Positions 31,293 to 41,093 are shown, numbered from the stretch's first letter. The stretch is DNA of 61,438 bases from an uncultured Pirellulaceae bacterium (GCA_937944405.1 CALDYR010000021.1:1-61438), one strand, 5' to 3'. Notes: a model not told the origin generated them from the sequence alone. Translations and numbers: made by a program.

Positions 31293-32666
31293 ATGAATTC
31301 AAATTACAAACACGAGTTCGTGATCGGCAGTCTGTTATTAGCCACCCTCGCGCTAACACTAGCCAACCAATACTTCAAACGATCGATTGAACTTACCCCT
31401 AAACTATCCAGTGTCATTGGGCACACCTACGAAAACGTCGATGGCGGGAATTCCCAATCAATAGCCGAAAACGTCGGGGGCAGTTACAAGATTCGCTATG
31501 TTTTTGACGCCGACGTGGACGCGTCTCCGTCCGCTGATTTGGAACTACCGTCTGAAAAAGAAACTTGCATGGACCTTAGTTGGATCGATTATTTTGAGAT
31601 TGAAATCGGGTCTGACATGCCAGAAGGCGACAAAATTTTATTTCTCGTCCGCAGTCTTGAGCCAGGCATTAGTGCCAAAAAAGATTGCCCCAGCCAAAAA
31701 TTTAGTGAAGCCCTATTGACGGTGTCCAGTGAAATTGAACCGGTGCGAATTAAACGCGATCAGTTCGTGGTCCCGACCTGGTGGAAACGCAAGTACTCCG
31801 TTGAGGGCGATTCTGCGCTGCCGTCTTTTAACATGGTAGAACAATTTCAGTTTCGAACATTCAAAGCCAATGGAGCGGGGAAGTTTGTCGTCCGATCGAT
31901 AAAGTGTACCGGACATTGGATCAACATCGAAACGCTGAATAAAACGCTTCTCTGGCTGTGGTTGGGAGGTGTTCTTATTGGCTGCGTCATACGGGTGTTC
32001 AAACTCAAAAAGAAACTTCACGAGAAAACGGCCAGCGCTTTAGAACTGCAGCAGCACAACAACCTTCTGGCGTCAGAATCAGCCACCTACCAAGAACTCG
32101 CTCGCCGGGATCCATTGACGGGATTGCTTAACCGGTATGGGCTGGAAGGCAAATTCGAGTCGTTATCGTCCGCTGGCGGGTTTGCGTATAGTCTGATTGT
32201 GTTTGATTTAGATCACTTCAAACAAATCAACGATACGCATGGCCACTGCTACGGCGACCGCGCACTGTTCGATATCGCAAGAATCGTAAAATGTCGCACC
32301 GGAGAATCTGACATCGTGGCTCGATGGGGCGGAGACGAATTTATCATTATCCTCAACGGCCAATCCTTAGAAGACGCTTACAATTTCTCTGAAGAAATTC
32401 GACAAGCCGTATCGCAGTCTGATTTGGATTACACCTGCAGTTTCGGCATCAGTAAATCCGAAACCGGCGTCGGGTTAGAAACAGTGCTCCGCAATGCCGA
32501 CCAAGCGCTTTACGATGCAAAGGGCGCCGGACGAGATCAAGTCGGCGTTCACCAGAAGCATGCCCAAGACACTCAAAACATCAGTCCGTCTCAACCGGCC
32601 CCCCCGACGGCGCCGATTTTACCTACCGTCGAAATGCCGACCAGCGGATTCACCGTCCATTCCTAA
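31293..32666 (+). CDS. Membrane diguanylate cyclase (GGDEF)
   Basis: Makes cyclic di-GMP from two GTP. The 457-residue protein has one N-terminal membrane helix (VIGSLLLATLALTLANQYF), a periplasmic region of about 195 residues with a beta-sandwich look and two cysteines, a second helix (LLWLWLGGVLIGCVIRVF), a short coiled coil and a GGDEF domain. The active-site motif is intact (ARWGGDEF), and DPLTGLLNR and FDLDHFKQIND are present. The inhibitory I-site lacks its Arg (GESD in place of RxxD), so product inhibition there is unlikely. A Pro-rich tail ends the protein. ATG at 31293 precedes the first helix. Confidence 0.88.
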   Translation: MNSNYKHEFVIGSLLLATLALTLANQYFKRSIELTPKLSSVIGHTYENVDGGNSQSIAENVGGSYKIRYVFDADVDASPSADLELPSEKETCMDLSWIDYFEIEIGSDMPEGDKILFLVRSLEPGISAKKDCPSQKFSEALLTVSSEIEPVRIKRDQFVVPTWWKRKYSVEGDSALPSFNMVEQFQFRTFKANGAGKFVVRSIKCTGHWINIETLNKTLLWLWLGGVLIGCVIRVFKLKKKLHEKTASALELQQHNNLLASESATYQELARRDPLTGLLNRYGLEGKFESLSSAGGFAYSLIVFDLDHFKQINDTHGHCYGDRALFDIARIVKCRTGESDIVARWGGDEFIIILNGQSLEDAYNFSEEIRQAVSQSDLDYTCSFGISKSETGVGLETVLRNADQALYDAKGAGRDQVGVHQKHAQDTQNISPSQPAPPTAPILPTVEMPTSGFTVHS

Positions 32667-32731
32667 CGGCGTTGCCATTGACTTGAAAATCACTTTGGCG
32701 TAATTACGCATCGTTCATTCAGGAAAAAACG

Positions 32732-33577
32732 ATGCCGAAAATTGTCTTGGTCAACGATACGAGTCTATTTAATACGCATTTTGGCTGCCAGTTGGTCGGC
32801 CAAACGATTCGCGAACAATGCGCGCGGGTGGGGATGCACATTTTATCCGCGCTACCGCTGAAATTCGACCTAAGGCTCGCCAAACCGTGGCTCGATCGAG
32901 CCGATTTGGTCATCATCAACGGTGAAGGATCGATCCACCACGGTCGCAACTCACACCTGTTGGATCTGGCCAAAGCCTATCCGTCGGCGCTGATCAATTG
33001 CGTTTTTCAGGAAAACGGAAGCCAAAGAGCGTTGCAAAACTTTCTTTACCTCAGCGCTCGTGAAAGTTTAAGCGCCGCAGAAATCGCGAAACAGGGAGTC
33101 GATTGCCAAATCGTTCCCGACTTAATTTTCGCCTCCAGCCTGTTGGGATCAATTGTCGCCCCCCCGGCGAACATACCGCTGGGGATCACCGACAACGTCA
33201 CCAATCCACTTTGCGGTTTTTCGCCCAAATCAGATCTGGTTTACAACACGCTGATGAAGCTAAAACGATGCAAGACCCTTTGTGCCGGTCGCTTCCATGC
33301 CGCTATCGCGGCAGCGGTGATGGGCATCCCCTTTTCGACGTGGGAATCCAACACGTGGAAAACACAGGGCATGATGATTGACATGGGCATCGAACATCTG
33401 CACTTCCCAACGTTATCCCAAGCGGTGGCAGGAGTTCCCACGACGATGGACCCCAAGGTCAAACCGTTTGTGCTGGGGGCACGGAAACGGATTCGCACGA
33501 TGTTCAATCAGCTGAATCAAATCGCCAGCCAAACCGAACAGAACAGCTTACTTCTCCGCCAAACCAAAGCCGCGTGA
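32732..33577 (+). CDS. Polysaccharide pyruvyltransferase-like protein
   Basis: A 281-residue soluble protein. The segments VNDTSLFNTHFGCQL, LVIINGEGSIHHG and CAGRFHAAIAAAVMGIPF match the outline of the polysaccharide pyruvyltransferase fold (PF04230-like: GEG near the N-domain, RxHxxI-A-x-x-GxP in the C-domain). Such enzymes add ketal pyruvate from PEP to cell-surface sugars. The protein is somewhat short for the family. It follows the GGDEF gene by 65 bp on the same strand. Its stop codon lies inside a 14-bp tandem duplication. Confidence 0.7.
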   Translation: MPKIVLVNDTSLFNTHFGCQLVGQTIREQCARVGMHILSALPLKFDLRLAKPWLDRADLVIINGEGSIHHGRNSHLLDLAKAYPSALINCVFQENGSQRALQNFLYLSARESLSAAEIAKQGVDCQIVPDLIFASSLLGSIVAPPANIPLGITDNVTNPLCGFSPKSDLVYNTLMKLKRCKTLCAGRFHAAIAAAVMGIPFSTWESNTWKTQGMMIDMGIEHLHFPTLSQAVAGVPTTMDPKVKPFVLGARKRIRTMFNQLNQIASQTEQNSLLLRQTKAA

Positions 33578-33596
33578 ACGAAGCCGCGTGAACGAA
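33569..33596. repeat. 14-bp exact tandem duplication at a stop codon
   Basis: GCCGCGTGAACGAA occurs twice in a row (33569-33582, 33583-33596); related weaker copies (GTCGCGTGATCAAA) follow. The TGA of the first copy is the stop of the pyruvyltransferase-like gene. Confidence 0.9.
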
Positions 33597-33867
33597 GCCG
33601 ATTGTACAAAGTCGCGTGATCAAAGCCGATCAACCCAAGCAGTGCGCGGATCAATCGCCTTATTGGGTCTCGCAGGCGTCAGCGGCGGAAACGAATTCTG
33701 ACCAATCCGCCAGCGAAATGAACTCGCCTTCAATTGGAGATTGAAAAAACGCTGCGCCTAAAATGCGAATTTCCGTAGACACCGCCATGGGGAATTCGGG
33801 CAAATCTCACCACTGGTGTCCCTGTACCGGTTTTGAAGCTTGCCACGAGAATCCGGGAAAAACGATT

Positions 33868-35760
33868 CTATTCTGGATTCTTCAGGTCCATCTCCAAAAT
33901 TACCGCTTCTCCTTCTCGGTCCAAAATCACCTGCACCATTTTCCCAGTGGCGCGTCTGATTTCGCGCGACAAACGGCGTTGGTTGTTGACCCCCGTCTTA
34001 CCGTTGAAGCTGATGATTCGATCTCCTGCCTTCACCCCCGATTTTTCAGCAATCGAATCGGCTAGGACTCGATCGATCACCAATCGTCGCGATTCTTTAT
34101 CGACACTGACGTTGATACCAAGCTTAACGCGCTGACGTGTCTGGCGAACAAAATCGTAAGGCGGGCGTTTTTCGACCGCACGCAAACGGTCGATAAATGC
34201 TTCGCTGAAATCAATCACGCGCACCGCCCCCGGGACATCGATGGCTTCGAAATCGTCGTCTGGTGTATGGTAAACGCCCGTCAACCCGGTATTGAAAAAC
34301 ACATTGGGTACTTTCCTTGCGTTAAAAGGCATATGATCACTACCCGCGAATCCTCCTGGCGGTTTGACCAGATTAAGATCGATGCCTTGATTGGCGTCGG
34401 CCAGCAGCGCATCGAATTCAGAAGACGTTTCCCAACCGAACATCATCAATGCGTCCTCTCGCAGGTACCCAATCATGTCAAAGTTTATCATCGCGATCGT
34501 TTGTTCGATTGGTACGACAGGGTTTTCGACATAGTGCTTTGCGCCCAGCAACCCAAGTTCTTCAGCACTAAAACAGATGAAAACGATCCGTCTTGAAGGC
34601 TGTGCGGGCTGCTGGCTAAAACGCCGCGCCAACTCCATCACTGCCGCGGTGCCGGTGGCGTTATCATCGGCGCCGTTGTGAATCGCTTTTCCAGCGTCGC
34701 GCGACCGAGAACCATAATTCCCCATCCCCAAGTGATCGTAATGGGCCCCGATGACGATCGTTTCTTCGGCCAGTGGCCCTTGGCCGGGGATGACGCCGAT
34801 GATGTTAGAAGTATTGGTTTTGGTTTCAACAAACTCAGCCGCCATATCGATCTTCCAATCGGGAAGGATTTGGGACAAAGGTTCCAGCGTTGCGTCGATT
34901 TGAGCCTCCACTTCGGCCAAAGTTGTCAATGGTTCGCCGGCGGCGGTGAAAACGGGCGCTTGCTCAAGGATCTGGTTGAACACAGACCGCTTGAGGTGAA
35001 CGAAGGGGATCTTTTTTGTTACGCGGCCAAATTGTGAAGGGTTAACTAGCGCGTCTTCATTTTCCGATGCTCGATCGGCATCGTTGACCATCAGAATCGC
35101 GGCAGCCTTTGCAGCGATCGCAGCGTCGACCTTTGTTTGCAAGTATGAATACTGCGACGGGCCCATGCCATCAAAAACGCTGTGCGCGTCATTCTGCTGA
35201 GGTTCGCCTCGAATGAGTATGACGATTTTGCCTTCGACGTCGATGTCGCGATAGTCGTTGTAGTTATGATCGGCAGTGGCGTTGATCCCGTAACCGACAA
35301 ACACAACTGAAAGCCCATCTAACGAATACGTTTCATCGTAGGCCATCGGCACGTACTGCTGCTGGTAGTTCAGGGGCAGCGATTCACCGTGCGGCGCGTT
35401 GAACTGTAAATGAGTCGTATCGGTGTTGATCGCCTGCGAGACGCTGCGATTGACGACATCGAAAGGTTGAAGATAGCTATTGTTGGCGCCGCCTGGTTCT
35501 AACCCGGCTTCTTTGAAGGCTTGGACGATGTAATCTTCCGCCAACTTCATCTCCGGTGTTCCCGGTTCACGGCCCTTGAGTTCGTCCGACGCCAGATACT
35601 TAATGTCTTCACCAACACGAACTTCCGCCACGTCAACGACCTCAGGTTCAGCGACCTCAGGTTCAGCGACCTCTTGGGCGCCCAGAGCACCGGATTCGAA
35701 AATCGTTTGAATGGGCGCTACGAAAAGGAAAGTCGCGAAAAGGAAAATTCTGAACACCAT
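33868..35760 (-). CDS. Exported M28-family zinc aminopeptidase with PA and PDZ domains
   Basis: A 630-residue exported peptidase. It has a signal peptide (FRIFLFATFLFVAPI) and a short Glu-Val-Ala-Glu-Pro repeat that may be a flexible linker. The catalytic domain is split by a PA-like insertion (about residues 150-280). The co-catalytic zinc ligands are visible: H and D in IGAHYDHLGMG and NGADDNATG, Glu-Glu in FSAEELGLLG, Asp in NFDMIGY and His in AGSDHMPF. The last 90 residues form a PDZ domain (INVSVDKESRRLVI, AGDRIISFNGKTG), probably for substrate or partner binding. It is a single gene divergent from the E1 gene. Confidence 0.9.
   Translation of the reverse strand: MVFRIFLFATFLFVAPIQTIFESGALGAQEVAEPEVAEPEVVDVAEVRVGEDIKYLASDELKGREPGTPEMKLAEDYIVQAFKEAGLEPGGANNSYLQPFDVVNRSVSQAINTDTTHLQFNAPHGESLPLNYQQQYVPMAYDETYSLDGLSVVFVGYGINATADHNYNDYRDIDVEGKIVILIRGEPQQNDAHSVFDGMGPSQYSYLQTKVDAAIAAKAAAILMVNDADRASENEDALVNPSQFGRVTKKIPFVHLKRSVFNQILEQAPVFTAAGEPLTTLAEVEAQIDATLEPLSQILPDWKIDMAAEFVETKTNTSNIIGVIPGQGPLAEETIVIGAHYDHLGMGNYGSRSRDAGKAIHNGADDNATGTAAVMELARRFSQQPAQPSRRIVFICFSAEELGLLGAKHYVENPVVPIEQTIAMINFDMIGYLREDALMMFGWETSSEFDALLADANQGIDLNLVKPPGGFAGSDHMPFNARKVPNVFFNTGLTGVYHTPDDDFEAIDVPGAVRVIDFSEAFIDRLRAVEKRPPYDFVRQTRQRVKLGINVSVDKESRRLVIDRVLADSIAEKSGVKAGDRIISFNGKTGVNNQRRLSREIRRATGKMVQVILDREGEAVILEMDLKNPE
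35636..35665. repeat. 15-bp in-frame tandem duplication in the M28 gene
   Basis: ACGACCTCAGGTTCA (35636-35650) and GCGACCTCAGGTTCA (35651-35665), with a partial third copy. It encodes Glu-Val-Ala-Glu-Pro repeats just after the signal peptide. Confidence 0.85.
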
Positions 35761-36077
35761 CGCCTCGGAATTAAAAATGTAAGCGGTCGTTTTACCGAAT
35801 AAGGAAACTTAATTTAGCAACTAAGTGATAGCACGTCAGCGAATCGATTCACATCAGAGCCGTTTTTGTAGAATGTTCACGCTTTGTTCGACATTCGCCT
35901 ATTTAGAAATCTCGAATTTGCGTACATATAGTGCTTGCACCGTAACTCGGGCCAATCAAGGATCGATGGGTTGCCGATAGGATATTACGTATAACCCACA
36001 GTATCGCACTTTTGGCGATGCTTATTCCACGGGGGAATGCGTTTACAATTAAGACTGATTCGTAAGGATATGAATCT
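35761..36077. other. Spacer between the M28 and E1 genes
   Basis: About 315 bp between divergent genes. AAGGA lies 10 nt before the E1 start. I see no clear promoter motif, terminator or ORF. Confidence 0.3.
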
Positions 36078-38099
36078 ATGAACAAGCAGGATGCAGCGGT
36101 TTTCGAAACGAAAATCACGTTCCCGATCGTCAATCGGCAGAAGCCGAGGGTCTATGATCGCGTTGCCCTGCTGAAACTGATGTACCTAAGTCGCGAGGGA
36201 GATCGGCGCGAGGGCATCCTTCACCGGCAAAGCAAAGGCTGGTTCCAGGTCGCCGGCATGGGGCACGAACCGCTGGCTGTGATCGCGATGCAAATGGAAG
36301 CCGGCGATTATCTATTTCCCTACTATCGTGATCGCGCGATGGTGTTGGCCAAAGGGGTTCCCAATTCGGATCTTGCGAGCGCTTATTTCGCGAAAGCAGG
36401 TTCCTCCAGCGGCGGACGCCAGATGCCAGCGCACTACTCCGACAGAGCACGCAATATCTGGTCGGTCCCAACGCCGACGGGATCAAATTGCTTACCCGGA
36501 TGTGGCGTGGCGTGGTCGATGCAATTGGCCGACCGACCCAACGTTGTTGTCGCAACGATCGGCGACGCCGCGACTCGCCAAGGCGAATTCTTCGAAGCCA
36601 TCAGTTTTGCGATTGAACGTAAACTTCCCATCATCTTTGTAGTCGAAGACAATAACTACGGCATCAGCACCAACACCGATCGCTTCAACCCATTTAAGTT
36701 AGGGGTCTTCAACGACGACATCGTCACCCACATCGACGCTCGCCAACCCGATAATCTCGGCACCGCGATCACGCCGATCATGGAAAAAGCCAGACGCGGC
36801 GACGGGCCAACCATCATCGTCGCTCAGTTGGACCGCATTTGTTCGCACACCTGCAGTGACGACCAACGCGTTTACCGATCGCCTGCAGAAATCGCTGCCA
36901 CCAAAGAACGCGATCCCATCGAAACCTACTCGCAGCAACTGATCGACGCCGGCCAACTATCGGCTGATCAATGGCAACAAATTAAGACCGACATCGACCA
37001 TCAGGTTGACCAAGACTATCTTGCGGCCGAAGGGGAAACTGACCCACAAGGCCACACACTGATGGACCACCTTTTGGCCGGAGCGCCCCCCGCAAAAATG
37101 CCGCCTCTGGAAGGTGGCAAAGATTGGCGAATGGTTGATGCACTGAACTGTGTGTTTAGGAAACGATTGAAATCAGACGCCGACACTATCTTTTTCGGTG
37201 AAGACATCGAAAGCCCAAAAGGCGGTGTCTTTGGCATGACCAATGACCTATCTTCCGAATTCCCCAATCGCGTTTTCAATTCGCCGCTGGCCGAAGCGAC
37301 GATCGCTGGCGTTGGAATTGGAATGGCATCGGTCGGACTCAATCCTGTCTTCGAGATGCAGTTTGTGGATTTCGTTGGGCCGGCCATGAATCAAATCAGC
37401 CAAAACCTTGGAACTTTGCGTTGGCGATCCAATGGGAAATGGAAATGCCCAATGGTTCTGTACGCTCCCTACGGCGCGTATTTGCCCGGCGGTTCCCTGT
37501 GGCATTCGCAGGCCAATGAAAGCATGTTTGTTCACCTGCCGGGGATGCGTGTCGTCGTTCCCAGCACACCAGAAGATGCCGCGGCCCTGATGTGGACCGC
37601 CATGCACGCCGATGACCCGACGATCTTTCTGATCCCCAAACATTTGCTACGCAAGAAAATGCCGGTTCCCCAAACCGTGCCGGCGGTCGGATTCCAAAGC
37701 GCTAAAACGCGCCGCTCGGGATCAGATGTCACGGTCGTCACCTGGGGTAACGGCGTAGAAATCGCGCTCGCGGTCGCCGAAGCCATTGAAGGTGCAGCCT
37801 CGGTTGAAGTCATTGACCTGCGCACCGTCCAACCCTGGGATCGCGGAACCGTCGCCACCTCAGTCGAAAAAACGGGGCGGTTAGTGGTGCTTCAGGAGGA
37901 CGGCCAGTCGTGCAGCGTCGGGCAAATGATTATCAGCGCAATGGTGAACAATGAAACCAGTTTCTACCACTTCGTCAGCCCCCCTCAATTAGTTTCGAAA
38001 CCCGATATTCATATCGGCTATAACCCCATAATCGAATACGCAGCACTTCCCGGTAGCGCGGAATTGACTGCTGCGATTGAACTGACGATGGAGCAATAA
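36078..38099 (+). CDS. 2-oxoacid dehydrogenase E1, fused alpha and beta subunits
   Basis: TPP-dependent decarboxylase that starts oxidative decarboxylation of a 2-oxoacid. The 673-residue protein joins E1-alpha (about 1-330) and E1-beta (about 350-673) in one chain. In alpha: GMGHEPLAVIAM, YYRDRAMVLAKG and the TPP/Mg motif GDAATRQGEFFEA ending in DNNYGIST. In beta: FFGEDIESPKGGVFG, NSPLAEATIAGVGIG, QFVDFVGPAMNQI and the C-terminal LQEDGQSCSVG. Sequence style is closer to branched-chain (BCKDH) than to E. coli-type PDH, but pyruvate cannot be excluded. E2 follows after 2 bp; no E3 is nearby. Confidence 0.88.
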   Translation: MNKQDAAVFETKITFPIVNRQKPRVYDRVALLKLMYLSREGDRREGILHRQSKGWFQVAGMGHEPLAVIAMQMEAGDYLFPYYRDRAMVLAKGVPNSDLASAYFAKAGSSSGGRQMPAHYSDRARNIWSVPTPTGSNCLPGCGVAWSMQLADRPNVVVATIGDAATRQGEFFEAISFAIERKLPIIFVVEDNNYGISTNTDRFNPFKLGVFNDDIVTHIDARQPDNLGTAITPIMEKARRGDGPTIIVAQLDRICSHTCSDDQRVYRSPAEIAATKERDPIETYSQQLIDAGQLSADQWQQIKTDIDHQVDQDYLAAEGETDPQGHTLMDHLLAGAPPAKMPPLEGGKDWRMVDALNCVFRKRLKSDADTIFFGEDIESPKGGVFGMTNDLSSEFPNRVFNSPLAEATIAGVGIGMASVGLNPVFEMQFVDFVGPAMNQISQNLGTLRWRSNGKWKCPMVLYAPYGAYLPGGSLWHSQANESMFVHLPGMRVVVPSTPEDAAALMWTAMHADDPTIFLIPKHLLRKKMPVPQTVPAVGFQSAKTRRSGSDVTVVTWGNGVEIALAVAEAIEGAASVEVIDLRTVQPWDRGTVATSVEKTGRLVVLQEDGQSCSVGQMIISAMVNNETSFYHFVSPPQLVSKPDIHIGYNPIIEYAALPGSAELTAAIELTMEQ

Positions 38100-38101
38100 T
38101 T

Positions 38102-39286
38102 ATGGCTATCGTTTCCATCAAAATTCCACAACTTGGAGAGGGGCTTCAAGAGGCTTTGCTGGTCGAACTGCTCAAGCAACCCGGCGAGGCGGTAGACCGT
38201 GACGAACCTTTATTCACGATGGAAACCGATAAAGCGATGTCCGATGTCGAATCGCCCTACGCCGGTAAATTGGTACAGTGGCTGGTCGAGGTTGATTCGG
38301 TCCTTGAGATTGGAACAGAGATTGCAATCTTGGACACCACCGTGGAGGAACATATCGCCGCAGGACCGGCCTTTGATCACACGATCACGATGTTGCCCGA
38401 TGGGGAAGACACCGTTGATTTCGACACCCGCCAAAACACGCACTCCACCGGCGCGCTGGTCGCTCCTAAAACGCGGAAATTTCTGATCGATCAAAACATT
38501 TTGGAACTCGCCCAAGACATTCCTGCTGTGGGCCAAAAACTCACGATCGCCGATGTCGAAGCGTTTCTCAAAAACCGACAGGGGAAATCGCAGCATCAAC
38601 GATCATCCGCACCGACTGATGCGTTCCACCTAGTGCCAGTCCCCAAAACACAGATCAAGCTTAACTACCGATTAACCAAGGCCGCACAAAGTTGCGTGCC
38701 GGTGACATTGGTTGCCGATTGGCCCTGGCTGAACCTTGAAACGATCCGCAACGAGGTCCGTGAAACGGGCGGACCGACGTCTTTCGCGATGCTGTGCCGG
38801 TGCATCGCAAACGCGGTCGCCCAGCATAATTCCTTCCGCAGTTCACTCACCGCCGATGGACGATCCTACAAGGTATTCGATCATGTTAATTTGGGAATCG
38901 CAGTCGGAATCGGAAACGATGAACTGGTAACAGCCGTTATTAAGAACGCAGACCGATTGACCGCTGACGAATTTTTCACGGCCTACAGTGATCAAATCGC
39001 ATTGGCGAAGCAAGGAATCGACCAAGCCGATGAATCAACGACGGTGATGGTCTCAAACATCGGCAACATGGGAATGCGGATCGGAATCCCAGCGATTGTC
39101 GCTCCCGCAGTGGCAACCTTGGCGATCGGATCGCCGATTTCTCAACCTGTCCCTGACGGTGAATCGTTTCGTTTCGAAAGAACGATTTGCGCGACAATGG
39201 CGTTCGATCACCGCATGGCAAACGGCGTCGGAGCCGCAAATTTCATGAACGATGTTAAGCAACAGATCCAAACCTTTTCACTTTAA
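38102..39286 (+). CDS. 2-oxoacid dehydrogenase E2 (lipoyl acyltransferase) with HxxxNG active site
   Basis: Acyl-carrying core of the complex whose E1 is encoded immediately upstream. The 394-residue protein has an N-terminal lipoyl domain with the lipoylated lysine K44 (METDKAMSDVE), a linker, a peripheral-subunit-binding domain (LVAPKTRKFLIDQNI) and an acyltransferase domain. The active-site motif, normally HxxxDG, reads H370-RMA-N374-G (FDHRMANGVG): the conserved Asp is Asn. The His is present, so activity may persist at a lower rate. Translation is probably coupled to E1. Confidence 0.9.
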   Translation: MAIVSIKIPQLGEGLQEALLVELLKQPGEAVDRDEPLFTMETDKAMSDVESPYAGKLVQWLVEVDSVLEIGTEIAILDTTVEEHIAAGPAFDHTITMLPDGEDTVDFDTRQNTHSTGALVAPKTRKFLIDQNILELAQDIPAVGQKLTIADVEAFLKNRQGKSQHQRSSAPTDAFHLVPVPKTQIKLNYRLTKAAQSCVPVTLVADWPWLNLETIRNEVRETGGPTSFAMLCRCIANAVAQHNSFRSSLTADGRSYKVFDHVNLGIAVGIGNDELVTAVIKNADRLTADEFFTAYSDQIALAKQGIDQADESTTVMVSNIGNMGMRIGIPAIVAPAVATLAIGSPISQPVPDGESFRFERTICATMAFDHRMANGVGAANFMNDVKQQIQTFSL

Positions 39287-39337
39287 TGCTTAACCGTTAC
39301 GAACGCGGCAATTGCTGATTAAGGTCCGATCTATCCC

Positions 39338-40441
39338 ATGGTATTTCCCCCTCCTAAACCCACTCGAATCCTCGAACTCGATGGGTTGCGTGGGCTCGCG
39401 GTGATCGTTGTCGTGTTGGCTCATTATCTCGCAGAAGTCCCTCACGGCTTTTTCCCGTTCAGTCTTGGGTGGCTTGGGGTGGACGTTTTTTTCGCCCTTT
39501 CTGGATTTCTGATCGCCGGCATATTGATCGATAACGCCGGATGTAAAAATTATTTCACGACGTTCTACGTCCGACGCTCGTGCCGAATTTTCCCGATCTA
39601 CTTTCTGTTCATACCGCCGGTGGTGATGCTGATTGGCCAACTTCGGCAATCAGGATATGACTGGTTAGAACAACCGTTGCCGATGCTGGGTTACTTGACC
39701 TATACCCAAAACATTTTCATGGCGTGGACGCGCCAAAACGGCGGACTGGCACTGTTGCCGACTTGGACCCTAGCGGTCGAGGAACAGTTTTACATGCTGC
39801 TTCCATTGTTGGTTGCATTTGTTCCCAAACGTCTTCTGTTGAAGACGTTTCTGTTGCTGATCGTTCTCGCTCCGGCACTGCGCTGTGTGCTATTGTATCA
39901 GTTTGGAAACGATTACGTCGGCGTCAATTGCCTGCTGCCCTGCCGTTGGGATACGCTGTTTTGGGGCGCGAGTGCGGCCATTGTGTGGCGCGACCCGAAA
40001 CTTAAATCGATGCTGCTTAAGGACAACGGAAAACTGCTGAAGGCAGTTCTGATCATTGCGATCTGGGTTGTCCCCTTGATGCTGTTTTCGAAGAAGTTCA
40101 CTGATATTCCGGTTCGAAAATCGATCGGTTTGACCGTCGTCGGATTGGGCAGCGCCAGTTACATTCTGCTAGTGGTCAGCAAAAATGTGTCAGCGCGAAT
40201 CTTGCTGTCCAGACCGCTGAAGTTTTTTGGCACGATATCCTACGGTTTGTACCTTGTCCACCAACCCATTCTGGTGATGTTGCACGGATTTGTCTTTGGA
40301 ACGTCGCCAGATATCGAAACGCTTCCGCAGATCCTCCTGACATTGTCCGCGCTCCCGCTGTCTGTCGCGATCGCGTGGCTCTCTTGGACCTTTTTTGAAT
40401 CTAAAATTGTGAGCTTCGGGCACCGTTTTAAATACGGATAA
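39338..40441 (+). CDS. Membrane O-acyltransferase (OafA/YrhL family 3)
   Basis: Integral membrane enzyme of the acyltransferase-3 family, which O-acylates surface or exported sugars. The 367-residue protein has about ten hydrophobic segments. Family motifs: LDGLRGLAVIVVVLAHYL (catalytic His in helix 1), GWLGVDVFFALSGFLIAG and YVRRSCRIFPIYFL. It starts 51 bp after the E2 gene, but functionally it belongs with surface-sugar genes. A second, larger member lies at 47 kb. Confidence 0.88.
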   Translation: MVFPPPKPTRILELDGLRGLAVIVVVLAHYLAEVPHGFFPFSLGWLGVDVFFALSGFLIAGILIDNAGCKNYFTTFYVRRSCRIFPIYFLFIPPVVMLIGQLRQSGYDWLEQPLPMLGYLTYTQNIFMAWTRQNGGLALLPTWTLAVEEQFYMLLPLLVAFVPKRLLLKTFLLLIVLAPALRCVLLYQFGNDYVGVNCLLPCRWDTLFWGASAAIVWRDPKLKSMLLKDNGKLLKAVLIIAIWVVPLMLFSKKFTDIPVRKSIGLTVVGLGSASYILLVVSKNVSARILLSRPLKFFGTISYGLYLVHQPILVMLHGFVFGTSPDIETLPQILLTLSALPLSVAIAWLSWTFFESKIVSFGHRFKYG

Positions 40442-40724
40442 GCGAATACGAATAAGCCACAACAAACGGGCAATTTCCCTCGCGCAAAATGGCTTATTCC
40501 GCCCGCACTATTGTTCTTCGCGCCACTACACATTTGTCGTGAGACAAACTGCCGTTGTTAAGAGTTTCAATCTTGTTAAACCGACGCGTATGCGTTTTTT
40601 ACACTTGGAAGTGACAACTGCAATGGGTAATTGCGTTAATGCGATAACGCAATGGCGCGTTAACAAGATAGGCCACGGAGTGCGGGGGCTATTCGGGAGT
40701 CGTTCCCCTAAGATCCGTTAGGCT

Positions 40725-41093
40725 TCAGCCGATGGTTTCTTCGACACCTGCAATTGCTTCGGCTACCGAAACGTCAAAAGCCCCAGCTTCGCCGTCTTCA
40801 AACGCCATCTTCCACAACCGATAACCGTCTTCGAAGTTCGGTAGCGTACCGGTGCTTTCTATCAGTTCGGTAACGGAATCTCTCAGCGCGTCTTCGGCGT
40901 ACGGCAGATGCCCAATGAAAGACGTTTTGCCCTGCGGGGCGCCGGGATTATCAATATCAACATCCGAAACGTATATGTGGATGATGTTTCCCAATTCCGC
41001 ATCGGTGTCGATCGCGACGATGGTGATTTTCGATGCTCCTTCGTGCGGCCGCGCCTTGTACTTCCAAACTTGGCCTATCGAAAACTCTGTCAT
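40725..41093 (-). CDS. Small acidic conserved-looking hypothetical protein
   Basis: A 122-residue soluble protein beginning MTEFSIGQVWKYKARPHEG. ATG at 41093 is chosen because AGGA lies 6 nt upstream and the GQVWKYKAR start resembles small SH3-like barrel proteins; the upstream ATG at 41168 would add an unstructured 25 residues. The C-terminal half is strongly acidic (EDGEAGAFDVSVAEAIAGVEE). No catalytic motif is visible. Function unknown. Confidence 0.65.
   Translation of the reverse strand: MTEFSIGQVWKYKARPHEGASKITIVAIDTDAELGNIIHIYVSDVDIDNPGAPQGKTSFIGHLPYAEDALRDSVTELIESTGTLPNFEDGYRLWKMAFEDGEAGAFDVSVAEAIAGVEETIG

Noticed and set aside
33578..33867. Possible coding extension after the pyruvyltransferase-like gene
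   Set aside because: The duplicated segment contains the stop in both copies, and the downstream frames are short and lack start signals.
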